Source: Zygnema cylindricum (lineage: Eukaryota; Streptophyta; Zygnematophyceae; Zygnematales; Zygnemataceae). From it: a stretch of 61,914 bases of DNA. The stretch lies in assembly GCA_037447655.1 (NCBI GenBank), contig JBBHKE010002363.1, positions 64,001 to 125,914 on the forward strand, read 5' to 3'. The stretch's first letter is position 1. Each line of letters starts with the position of its first letter. The position numbers and the translations under genes are program-made. The notes below the pieces were generated by a model that was given only the letters and a program-made list of their open reading frames with translations, was not told the DNA's origin and did not search any database. Of this stretch, positions 50,451 to 60,731 are shown in pieces.

Positions 50451-53400
50451 AAAATTTGTGTTTGCATGACCAAAAATAAAATCAATGAACAAAGTTTATT
50501 TTTAACGTACACAAAAAGAGTTAAAAAAAACTCTAAAACATGTTTCTGTCACAAATTTCAGTTTGCGCTAACAAAGATATTTGTAACAAATATTGTTAAT
50601 TGTTCGCGCTCACAAAAAGAGGTAAGATAAACTCTGTACCATGTTTGTACTACAACTTTCTGTTTGCGCTAACAACAATATTGGTAACAAACAATTTATT
50701 TTGTTAGCGCTCACAAAAATAGTTCAAATAAACTTAGAAACATGTTTTTACCTCAAATTTGTTTTTCTGCTAATAATAATTACTTGTAACAAATTATGTG
50801 TATTATTACACTCATAAAATCAATAAAATAAAACCTTCAACTATGTTTGCAACACAAATTTGTGTTTGCGTTTACAAAAAATAAAAAAACGACAAAGTTT
50901 ATTGGTAACGCACACAAAGAGAGTTAAGGAAAACCCTAAACCAAGTTTCTATCACAAATTTGAGTTTGCGCTAACAAAGATATTTGTAAAAAACAACGTT
51001 CATTTTTCGCGTTTACATAAAAATGTAAAATAAACTCCGTACCATGGTTGTAACACATCTTTGTGTTTGGGCTAAAAACAATATTGGTAATTAAAACTTT
51101 ATTTTGTTAGTGCTCACAAATATAGTTCAAATAAAATCTCAACCATGTTTATAACTCAAATTTGTGTTTGCGCTAACAATAATTCCTTGTAAAGAACAAT
51201 ATTTATTATTACGCTCACAAAAACAAAAAAAAAAAAACCTCAACTACAATTGCAACACAAATTTGTATTTGCGTAAACAACAAAAATATTAACGAACAAA
51301 CTTTATTTTTACCACACACAAAGAGAGTAAGGAAAAACCAAAACCATGTTTCTATAACAAATTTGAGTTTTCCCTAACAAATATATTTGTAAAAAACAAC
51401 GTTTATTAATTGAGCTTACAAAAAGATGTAAAATAAACTCCAAACCATGTTTGTAACAAAACTTTGTGTTTGCGCTAACAACAATATTGGTAACAAACAC
51501 TTTATATCGTTAGCACTCCCAAAAATAGCTCAAATAAACTCTCAACCATGTTTATATCTCAAATTTGTGTTTGCGCTAACAAATATTTCTTGCAACGTAA
51601 AACGTTTATTATTATGCTCATAAAAACAATAAAAAAAACCCTCAACTATGTTTGCAACACAAATTTGTGTTTGCGTTAACAACAAAAATATTAACGAACA
51701 AAGTTTATTGTTAACACACACAATGCGAGAAAAAAAAACCATAAACCATGTTTCTATCACAAACTTGAGTTTGCGCTAACAAAGATATATGTAACAAATA
51801 TTGTTAATTGTTCGCTCTCACAAAAAGAGGTAAAACAAATTCTGAACCGTGTTTGTAACACAACTTTGTGTTTGCCCTAACAACAATATTGGTAACAAAC
51901 ACTTTATCTCGTTAGCGCTCACAAATATAGTTCAAATAAACTTACAAACATGTTTGTAGCTCAAATTTGTTTTTCTGCTAACAATAATTTCTTGTAACGA
52001 ACAACGTTAAATATTACGCTCACAAAAACAACATAAAAAAATCCTCAACAATGTTTGCAACACATATTTGTGTTTGAGTTAACAACAAAAATATTAACGA
52101 ACAAATTTTATTAATAACGCACATAACGAGAGTTTAGAAAACCTCTAAACCATGTTTCTATCACAAATTTGAGTTTGCAATAACAATGATATTTGTAACA
52201 AACAACGTTTATTGTTCGCGCTCACAAAAAGATGTAAAATAAACTCCAAACCATGTTTGTAACACAACTTTGTGTTTGCGCTAACAACAATATTGGTATC
52301 AAACAATTTATATCTTAAGCGCTGATAAAAATAGTTCAAATAAACTCTCAACCATGTTTATAACTCAAATTTGTGTTTGCGCTAACAATAAATTCTTGTA
52401 TCAAAACACCTTTTTTATAATGCTCACAAAAACAGTAAAAAAAAACCTTAAACTCATTTTGCAACAAAAATTTGTTTTTCGGTTAATAACAAGAGTATTA
52501 ACGAACAAAGTTTATTGTAACGCACAACAAAAAGAGCAAAAACATAAAACCATGTTTCCTGACATAAATTTGAGTTTGTAACAAGATTTTAGAAAATAAC
52601 GCTATTTGATCAGCCCAAAGATGTAAAATCAACTTTAATCCATAGTTTGTAACTCCAAATTTGTGTTTATATGCAACAATACTCTTGTAACGAACAACCT
52701 TTGTTATTAAGTTCACAAAAACAGTAAATTATAACCATACACTATGTTTGCAACACAAATTTGTGTTTGCATTAACAACAAAATTAATAACAAACAAATT
52801 TTATTGTTAACGCACACAAAGAGAGTTTAAAAAAATACAAAACCATGTTTTTATCACAAATATGACTTTTCGTTGACAAAGATATTTGTAAAAAAAAACG
52901 TTTATTAATCACGCTCACAAAAAGATGTAAAATAAACTCCGAACCATTTTTGTAACATACCTTTGTGTTTGCGCTAACTACAATATTGGTAACAAACACT
53001 TAATATCGTTAGTGCTCACAAAAATAGTTCAAATAAACTCTCAACCATGTTTATAACTCACATTTGTGTTTGCGCTAACAATATTTCTTGTAATGTAATT
53101 CGCTTTTTATTATCCTCACAAAAACAGTAAAAAAAAACCCTCAACTCATTTTGCAACACAAATTTGTGTTTGCGTTAACAAAGTATTAAAGAACAAAGTT
53201 TATTGTAATGCATACAAAGAGAGTTAAAAAAAACCTTAAACCATGTTTATATCACTAATTAAGGTTTGCGCTAGCAAATATATTTGTAACAAAAAATGTT
53301 AATTTTTCACGCTCACAAAAAGAGGTAAAATAAACTCCGAACCATGTTTATAACACAACTTTGTGTTTGGACTTACAACAATATTGGTAACAAACACTTT

Positions 53401-55995
53401 ATATTGTAAAGCTCACAAAAATAGTTCAAATTAACTCTCGACCATGTTTATTACTCAAATTTGTGTTTGCGCTAACAATAATTTCTTGTAACAAACAACA
53501 TTTATTATTACGCTCACAAAAACAGTAAAATAAAACCCAACACTATGTTTGCAACACAAATTTGTATTTGTGTTAACTACAAAAATATTAATGAACAAAG
53601 TTTATTGTTTACGCACACAAAGAGAGTAAAGAAAAACCCTAAACCATGTTTCTATCACAAATTTGAGTTTGCACTAACAAAGATATTTGTAACAAACATT
53701 GTTTATTGTTCGCGCTCACAAAAAGAGGTAAAATAAACTCCGAACCATGTTGGTAACATAACTTTGTGTTTGCGCTAACAACTTCATCCGTAACAAACAC
53801 TTTATTTTGTTAGCGCTCAAAAAAATAGTTCAAATAAACTTATAAACATGATTGTAACTCAAATATTTTTTTGTGCTAACAATAACTTCTTGTAACGAAT
53901 CATGTTTGTTATTACGTTAACAAAAACATTAAAAAAAAGCCCTTATCTATAATTGCAACACAAATTTGTGTTTGCGTTTACAACAAAAATACTAACGAAC
54001 AAATTTTATTGTTAACGCACACAAAGAGAGTTAAGAAAAACCCTAAACCATTTTTCTATCACAAATTTGAGTTTGTGCTAACAAAGATATTTGTAACAAA
54101 CAATGTTTATTGGTCGCGCTCACAAAAAGAGGTAAAATAATTTCTGAACCATGTTTGTAACAAACCTCTGTGTTTGGGCTTACAACAATATTGGTGACAA
54201 CACTTTATATTGAAAGGGCTCACAAAAATAGTTCAAATAAACTCTCAACCATGTTTATAACTCAAATTTGTGTTTGCTCTAACAATAATTTCTTGTAAAA
54301 AACAACGTTTATTATTACGCTAACAAAAACATGAAAAAAATACCCTAAACTATGTTTGCAACAGAAATTTATGTTTGCCTTTACACTAAAAATATTAATG
54401 AACAAAGTTTATTATTAATGCACACATAGAGAGTTAAGAAAAACTCTTAACCATGTTTCTATCACAAATTTGAGTTTGCGTTAACAAATATATTTGTAAC
54501 AAACAACGTTTATTGTTCCCACTCACAAAAAGATGTAAAATAAAATCCGAACCATGTTTTTAACACAACTTTGTGTTTGCGCTAACAACAATATTGGTAA
54601 CAAACACTTTATATCGTTAACGCTCACAAAAATAGTTCAAATAAACTTACAACCATGTTTTTAACTCAAATCTATTTTTGTGCTAACAATAATTCTTGGA
54701 AGGAATAAGGTTTATTATTATGCAGACAAAAACAGTAAAAAAACACCCTCGTCTCCTTTTGCAACACAAATTTGTGTTTGCCTTAACAAAAAGAGTATTA
54801 ACGAACAATTTTGATTGTTAATGCACACAAAGAGAGTTAAAAAAAACACCAAACCATGTTTCTATCACAAATTTGAGTTTTTGCTAACAATGATTTTTGA
54901 AAAAACAACATTTATTTATCGTGCTCTCAAAAAGATGTAAAAAAACTCCGAACCATGTTTGTAACACAACATTGTGTTTGGGCTAAAAAAAATATTGGTA
55001 ACAAACACTTTATATGGTTATCGCTCACAAAAAGTAGTTCAAATAAACTCTCAACCATGTTTATAACTCAAATTTGTGTTTGCGCTAATAATAATTTATT
55101 GTAAAGAACAACGTTTACTATTACGCTAACAAAAACATGAAAAAAAAACCCTACACTAGGTTTGCAACACAAATTTGTGTTTGCATGAACAACAAAAATA
55201 TCAAAGAACAAAGTTTATTGTTAACGCACACAAAGAGAGTTACGAAAAACCCTAACCCATGTTTGTATCACAAATTTGAGTTTTCGCTAACAAAGATATT
55301 TGTGAAAAACAACGTTTATTAATTGCGCTCACAAAAAGAGGTAAAATAAACTCTGAACCATGTTTGTAACACAACTTTGTGTTTGGGCTAACAACAGTAT
55401 TGGTAACAAACACTTTATTTTGTTAGAGCTCACAAAAATTGTTCAAATAAACTTACAAACATGTTTGTAACTCAAATTGGTGTTAGCCCTAACAAAAATT
55501 CTCAGAACAACATTTATTATTACGCTAACAAATACATTAAAATAAAACCCTACACTATGTTTGCAAAAAAAAATTGTATTTGCGTTAACAAGAAAAATAT
55601 TAACGAACAAAGTTTACTATTAACGAACACAAAGAGAGTTAAGAAAAAATCAAAACCATGTTTCTATCACAAATTTGAGTTTTCGCTGACAAAGATATTT
55701 GTAACAAACCACGTTTATTGTTCGGGCTTACAAAAAGATGTAAAATAAACTCCAAACCATGTTTATTACTAACTTTGTGTTTGCAGTAACAACAACATTG
55801 ATAACAAACACTTTATAATGTTAGCGCTCACAAAAATAGTTCAAATAAACTTACAAACATGTTTGTAACTCAAATTTGTTTTTGTGCTAACAATAATTTC
55901 TTGTAACGAATTACGTTTATAACTACGACCATAAAAACAATAAAAAAAACCCTCAACTATTTTTGCGACACAAATTTGTATTTCCGTTAACAACA
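50451..55995 (+). repeat. 101-bp satellite with 404-bp higher-order repeat, block 3
   Basis: About 55 monomers, roughly 14 higher-order units, in the same order as blocks 1 and 2. Local defects occur, notably around 52550-52730 where monomers are shortened and rearranged. It ends in a second-type monomer (TTCCGTTAACAACAC) at about 55995. Open frames of 60-95 codons here are chance products of the repeat. Confidence 0.94.
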
Positions 55996-56849
55996 CATTG
56001 AAAGGGAGTTTATCGCTGCATAGAAGTTCTCAACTGAAGTGGGAATGGAAAAAAGAAGGACAAGTTTCTAAGACCTCACTCTGGCCTGATCCATGATGGA
56101 TGAATGAAGTTTTCTCATAGAAGAAAAATTGTTCACTCAATTTCTCCTTCACAAAAGTTGGACTCTTAAAAATCTCTTCATTTTTTTTTTTTTAATACAT
56201 TGTAACATGATTCTTGAGGGAATTACAATATTTTCAGCCGCTTTTGTCTTTTCTCAAAAATTTATTTTGTTCCATATTCCTAATGTAAAAATAACCATTG
56301 ACCATGTTAGAAGAGAGACACAAGGTCGACACTTCATCACCAAAACGTTTTCAGCAGATTGAAGATATCTGTTGTCTATACAAGTGTTATAAACTTTAGA
56401 TAAACGAAGAATGAAGGCAATTCATCGCGACTTTTACCGCCCCATCTCCAACAAGTAAAGTATTCATTGCCAAAAAGCTGATTGTCACACTCATTGCACA
56501 AAAACTAAGTAGCAATATTTTTGATGATAACTCGAAACAAAAGCGTAGAAAACTCAAGTTCCGAACTTTGACCATGTTGTGTTCATTATTCACATATAAA
56601 TTTATTGGTTAACTGATATATATTTCACAGTTTCACCATTATGGATTCATTATTCACATAGTAAATTCATTACTTAACTAATATATGTTATGAATGACCA
56701 ATAGAAGAAAAACTTCTACTTGGTGCAAGAACTCACTCGAGACAAGCGCTCAACCCCGCCTGCGTCAATTCTGTCAAAACTCTTCTTATTTCTCTGAGAG
56801 CCACGAGTTGCTATTTTGGCAACATGTGCTTCTCCAATAGCTGCACGCA
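55996..56849. other. Low-copy sequence left of the gene pair
   Basis: First non-repetitive DNA after the satellites. It includes a T-rich stretch at 56180, a 65-codon minus-strand frame at 56396-56593 with a hydrophobic segment (no family recognised), and a short tandem duplication at 56580-56692. On the minus strand an open segment at about 56850-56725 (IGEAHVAKIATRGSQ) could be an exon or decayed continuation of the neighbouring frame. Confidence 0.4.
56580..56692 (+). repeat. Two-copy tandem repeat, about 65 bp
   Basis: TTCATTATTCACATA followed by AAATT, ATT and GTTAACTGATATAT or CTTAACTAATATAT occurs at 56581 and again at about 56645 with moderate divergence. Confidence 0.6.
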
Positions 56850-57083
56850 CTACGGACGTAATGCTGCAAAAGCTGCTATCGCTTCATTCTCTACTGTCTG
56901 TCCAACTTTTTGGTTAAGCCTTTGCAAAAGCCTAGGCTTCTCGTTTTCTTCATTCGTTTCTTCTTTATCCGTTTCTTTTATCAAGAGGTCATCATCATCA
57001 CCTTCTGCATCGTCTTGGTCACCCTGAATCTTAGCTTGAGCTTCAATGAGACTACTACTGCTTGTGACATCCAAAAATGCCAT
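56850..57083 (-). CDS. Short acidic protein or first exon, unknown
   Basis: 77 codons from ATG at 57083, beginning MAFLDVTSSSSLIEAQAKIQ, then a strongly acidic stretch (about residues 22-48, many D and E), then LLQRLNQKVGQTV and ENEAIAAFAALRP. The codon after RP is TAG. The 5' side has a CT-rich leader (minus strand, 57090-57120), as in many plant genes. Reading continues plausibly only with a frame change or splice, so this may be exon 1, a truncated gene or a pseudogene. I do not recognise the family. It lies head to head with the plus-strand CDS at 57411. Confidence 0.45.
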   Translation of the reverse strand: MAFLDVTSSSSLIEAQAKIQGDQDDAEGDDDDLLIKETDKEETNEENEKPRLLQRLNQKVGQTVENEAIAAFAALRP

Positions 57084-57410
57084 TTGAAAATAATCTAAGA
57101 GAGAGAGAGCGAGAGAGATTTGGCGAGTTCTCTAATGAATGGACGAAAATTGTACTGAAAACAAAGGGAACCAGAAGGAAAAGTAGACTATTTATTATTC
57201 TTGAAGTAAACATATTATTTTCCACTCCTCCCGCGTGACAAATTGAGAAAGCATTTTAGAGACTAAAAGTCCCGAAAAGCAGAATATTTGCATTTCTTGC
57301 CTTTTGTTTCCCCAAACCTTCATCTCCTTCTTCATTTTCCTATTCTTGTTTTTCCCCCTCTCTTCTCTCTCTCTATTGTTTTTCCCTCTCTGTGGACACA
57401 TAACAAATAT
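57084..57410. promoter_or_regulatory. Divergent leader/promoter region between two frames
   Basis: 327 bp separate the two start codons. Both sides have pyrimidine-rich leaders on their own coding strand: CTCTCTCGCTCTCTCTCTC reading left and TCTCTTCTCTCTCTCTATTG reading right. AT-rich TATA-like TTTATTATTC lies at 57190. A shared bidirectional promoter is an inference. Confidence 0.4.
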
Positions 57411-58088
57411 ATGGCTACATCGAGGCGTGTTGGAGCCTATCTTGTCAACTATTTCTCCCATTTGCAATTTGTTCTTACTAACACCCCTTGTGGCTCCCCC
57501 TCGCTCTTAACTTCTTCCCCCATGGGTGCCTCTATCCATCGTCATTTTAGGTTTTACTCTGCAATTTCAAAACCTGTCGGTATCCTCTTTGATAAATGGC
57601 AATCAGTATCGCCAACTCCTATAAACGTTCATCCGAGGTTACTGACTTCCTTCAGACCTTTCCCTCTTGTGGACCCTATGTCAACTTCTTGGAAATGTGG
57701 TATAAGCTTTCACACAATTAATGTGCATACAGAAAATCAAAAGCTGTCACCTTTAACAAATTTTCAATCGAATCATTCCAGAGGACTTTCTTCAGATACT
57801 AGAAAACCAGTCGGAACCCTTTTAGCGGAAGAGGTAATGAGAGAAGTTGACAGAATTAATTCCAAATTTGCAGAAGCAAAAGAAGAGAATGAACTGGCTT
57901 CGGAGTCGAAAGAGACAGTTTACTTTAACGAAGAAGCTTATGTTGCCAGAGCAGCAGTTGAAGAAGTAATTTCTAGTTATAAAGCTCTTTTGGAGCGTCT
58001 GGATGATAAGGAACGATGGGTTTTGGAGCTTTCCATGGGTTTGAAAATGGAGCAGCTGAAAGGCGAATTAAATGGAATGGATGAGTGA
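57411..58088 (+). CDS. Putative mitochondrial-targeted plant protein, 225 aa
   Basis: Intact frame of 225 codons ending TGA. I prefer the ATG at 57411 over the in-frame ATG at 57288 because it gives MATSRRVGAYLVNYFS, a basic, Ser-rich, amphipathic-looking mitochondrial leader, and the upstream 41 codons are CT-rich leader sequence. Residues 1-140 are Ser/Pro/Arg-rich without domains. The C-terminal 90 residues are charged and probably helical: LLAEEVMREVDRINSKFAEA, then ARAAVEEVISSYKALLERL and ERWVLELSMGLKMEQLKGEL. There is no transmembrane segment. I do not recognise a named family. It is the only clean non-transposon CDS in the window and lies between satellites and TIR elements. Confidence 0.7.
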   Translation: MATSRRVGAYLVNYFSHLQFVLTNTPCGSPSLLTSSPMGASIHRHFRFYSAISKPVGILFDKWQSVSPTPINVHPRLLTSFRPFPLVDPMSTSWKCGISFHTINVHTENQKLSPLTNFQSNHSRGLSSDTRKPVGTLLAEEVMREVDRINSKFAEAKEENELASESKETVYFNEEAYVARAAVEEVISSYKALLERLDDKERWVLELSMGLKMEQLKGELNGMDE

Positions 58089-58409
58089 AATGCTTACCTG
58101 TCACCTTCTGTATGAGGTTTATCTATCTTGGAAATTGTTAGGGAGAGGAAAAATTGGAAATGTGCGAAAAGATTGGTTTCTCAGTACATTCTTTTTGGAG
58201 GAGGTTGGAAGTGTTTCTGCGGTTTTTATCTCTTTTTTTATAGGATTACAACATTTTTTGGTGCAACTTTGAATAGTGAGATTCCGGGATCCATCGACTC
58301 CAGGTGGAAATTCTACTTCCAGTGGGACGCTCTGCAAAGTAGTACAGAGAATCTTACTACAGTCGAAAATACTTTACCAAAGTACCGATTACATGGGGAC
58401 ATACCATAA
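58089..58409 (+). other. 3' flank of the 225-aa gene
   Basis: AT-rich sequence without an obvious second exon; the overlapping short frames (58072-58409) show no domain. A transposon begins at about 58410, so the gene's 3' end is probably within this stretch. Confidence 0.4.
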
Positions 58410-58487
58410 TGGTGACGTTCTATTAGAGTAAAAGTGGTGACGTTCCATTACAGTAAAAGTGAGGTTGTTTACAAAAATTCGGACTTA

Positions 58488-59221
58488 GGGTGACGTTCTA
58501 TCAGGCGAAAAATTGCGTAGTTTACAGAAATCCGCGACCCTCCGTACCAAATCGTACTGCGTATTTTGTTTTTATACAAAAAACAACATTACAGAGAATC
58601 TTGTCGATACTCTTTGAAGGCCTTGGAGTTAATAATGGTCGTCAGATGTTCATCTACGAGGAGTTCGCTTCAATTTTTTGTGTAACTGTCAACCCACCTA
58701 GACGAGGTGAGTTGGCAGATACAAAAAAAAAAATCGTGACACGCTGGACGGTTAATCTACTTGTCATGATGGAAAACCAACTAAAAATATTAAGATTTTC
58801 ACATGACACGCGGTTTCCAAAATACAACCGAAAATAAAAACGAAATTTCGCAACATTCTCTCGTCACGCTATTTTTGGTAACTTTTGTTCGTCACACTTT
58901 TTCTCTCAAAAGACTTTCGTTATGTTCAAAAATTGAAACCCTAAAAAATGAGCTGGCGTACAGATTGGCGTCTGCAAAAGTATAAAAGTTTTGTCGTATC
59001 ATTACTTCGTACACAGGTACATGGTACACAAGTGAAGATTGAAGCTAAGTTTGTCAGTGCTAAAAGTCTAAAAGATATTCACTATGGTATCGTAGCTTTC
59101 GTGGCGCCACTCAATTTAGAACACGTGGCTCACAGACTCTACGTGATGGAACATCGACTTAGTCGGCCTGGTTTGTAGAGTTTGCTGTACAATTACAAAA
59201 ACGAATGATGGAACTTCACCC
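58488..59221. mobile_element. Nested 734-bp TIR element with TTA duplication
   Basis: TIRs GGGTGACGTTCTATCA and TGATGGAACTTCACCC match at 14 of 16 positions and are flanked by TTA on both sides (58485-58487 and 59222-59224). It is inserted near the left end of a related element. It has an open frame at 58490-58837 starting in the TIR, with no recognisable domain. Likely non-autonomous, PIF/Harbinger-like. Confidence 0.8.
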
Positions 59222-59612
59222 TTATCCGTAGTACGCCGTACCTCTTATTATGTTTTTATCCGGAAAACAACATTACAAAGAATCTTGCCAATATTCTTCG
59301 TCCGAGTTAAGAATGACCTGATATTTTTTCACGAAGCATTCGCTGAAAGCTTTTGCAAAGCATATCACCAATTACGTAGTGCCTTGAGTCGCAAACGCTG
59401 GATAACGAGCATACCGTCAAAGTGGTAATCAACGGAAATCGTACACGATATGCGGAATCAAAGATCCAACAAAAAATACAAACGAAATGTCGTAACGCAC
59501 TTTCGTCACATTATTTTTGTAGTCTTGTGTATCGGTAAGGATTTGGTGATAACCGATATGGACTTTTTTCCGGGTACCCGATAATCGATATATTGGTACG
59601 ATATATAGTTAT

Positions 59613-59669
59613 CAGTGTTATCGCCGATAAATACCTGATATTTATTGGTTATTATCGGCGATAACACCG
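59613..59669. repeat. Strong hairpin in a CGATAT-rich patch
   Basis: GTGTTATCGCCGATAA at 59615-59630 and its exact complement at 59652-59667, a perfect 16-bp stem with a 21-base loop, extendable with one mismatch. The surrounding 59530-59700 is full of CCGATA and TATCGG words. It may be the ends of a small insertion or a structured non-coding element. Confidence 0.75.
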
Positions 59670-60731
59670 ATATCGATAACACTCGGCGATATCTGTAGGG
59701 ACCATACATATAAATGTACGACGACTACACTTAATTGCATGTCATATTCCCCGGACGCGCCGCGGACCCCCTTCCCCTCGATTTCGGTAAAAAATCGCGA
59801 TTTTTCCTTGATTATTTATTATTTAATGGGGTTTTACTTGGGTTCCACGCTCCCATACGCTTCCTCAATGTCTTTTTAACTGTTAGTTACACCCATAAAT
59901 GTCCAAATCGCACAGATTTGGACTTTTCTCTTCAAATTATGTAATATTCTTCGACTTTATACTTTTCGTAAAATTCTTATAAACTTATCTGTACGCACAT
60001 GTATAAAAATGTACGAAAAGCGAAATAGTAGAAAATCCTTAAAAAATCTTTAAAATTACGAACAAGTAACATATCATCGTCCTTTCGAATACATTTGTTA
60101 ATTCCAAAAACTTGTGGGAACTACACTTGATGTTTCTCTGTGCGATATACATCATCAAGGTTAGAGTAATCAATTTGAAAATTAGCTCCACCATGGATAA
60201 GTTTTGAAAACCTTCCTTAGGTAACAATTTGACAATCTCTAAAAATTTGTCAGAATACTGTTTTTTTTTTTTATAATTCTACCTGATGGAAGGATATTTG
60301 AACACTTAATTGGAGTGAAAAAATTTCATAGAGTGTTGCTACGTATGAATGTTTGACTTTGTTTTGGAATAGAAGCATTAAATAATAGCCATTAAGGAAG
60401 TTAAAGCCGGTGGAAACCTAATGTTCGTTTCAAAATCACAAATCCTAAAGGATGAGTTGGTGTGGAAGATAAAGGCGTATGAAAGAAGTATGGAAGTTGT
60501 GTCGTACGATCACTACGTACATAAGTATATAGTAAGCGAAGTTCACCGTTTAACAAAAGTTGGTCGGTGTGAAAGATAATTGACGATATCAATATCAAAT
60601 CTATAGTAATGTGGCACCACTCTTTAGCTAACGAGTGGATTACAGACTGCGCAAAATGGAACTTCTTTCAAATTGTAACATTCTGTAATGAAGGCCGTAC
60701 AATTACAGAATGTCCTAATGGAACTTCACCC

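Larger units (their letters stand above)
58410..60731. mobile_element. Outer TIR element, GGTGAAGTTCCATTAG family
   Basis: Left end TGGTGACGTTCTATTAG and right end CTAATGGAACTTCACCC are inverted with two or three mismatches. The flanks TAA and TAT only partly match. A second copy of the left-end motif lies at 58434. Its parts match the nested element: the left arm resumes at 59225 (CGCCGTACCTC, then TTATTATGTTTTTATCC and AACAACATTACA), and the right third (60420-60731) resembles 58920-59221. No transposase is seen. Without the nested copy it is about 1.6 kb. Confidence 0.6.

Noticed and set aside
44956-55748. Many 60-135 codon frames in the 101-bp satellite
   Set aside because: They repeat the satellite motif in different registers and have no start context or domain.
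1-55995. Telomeric TTTAGGG arrays
   Set aside because: No run of the plant telomere repeat is visible on either strand.
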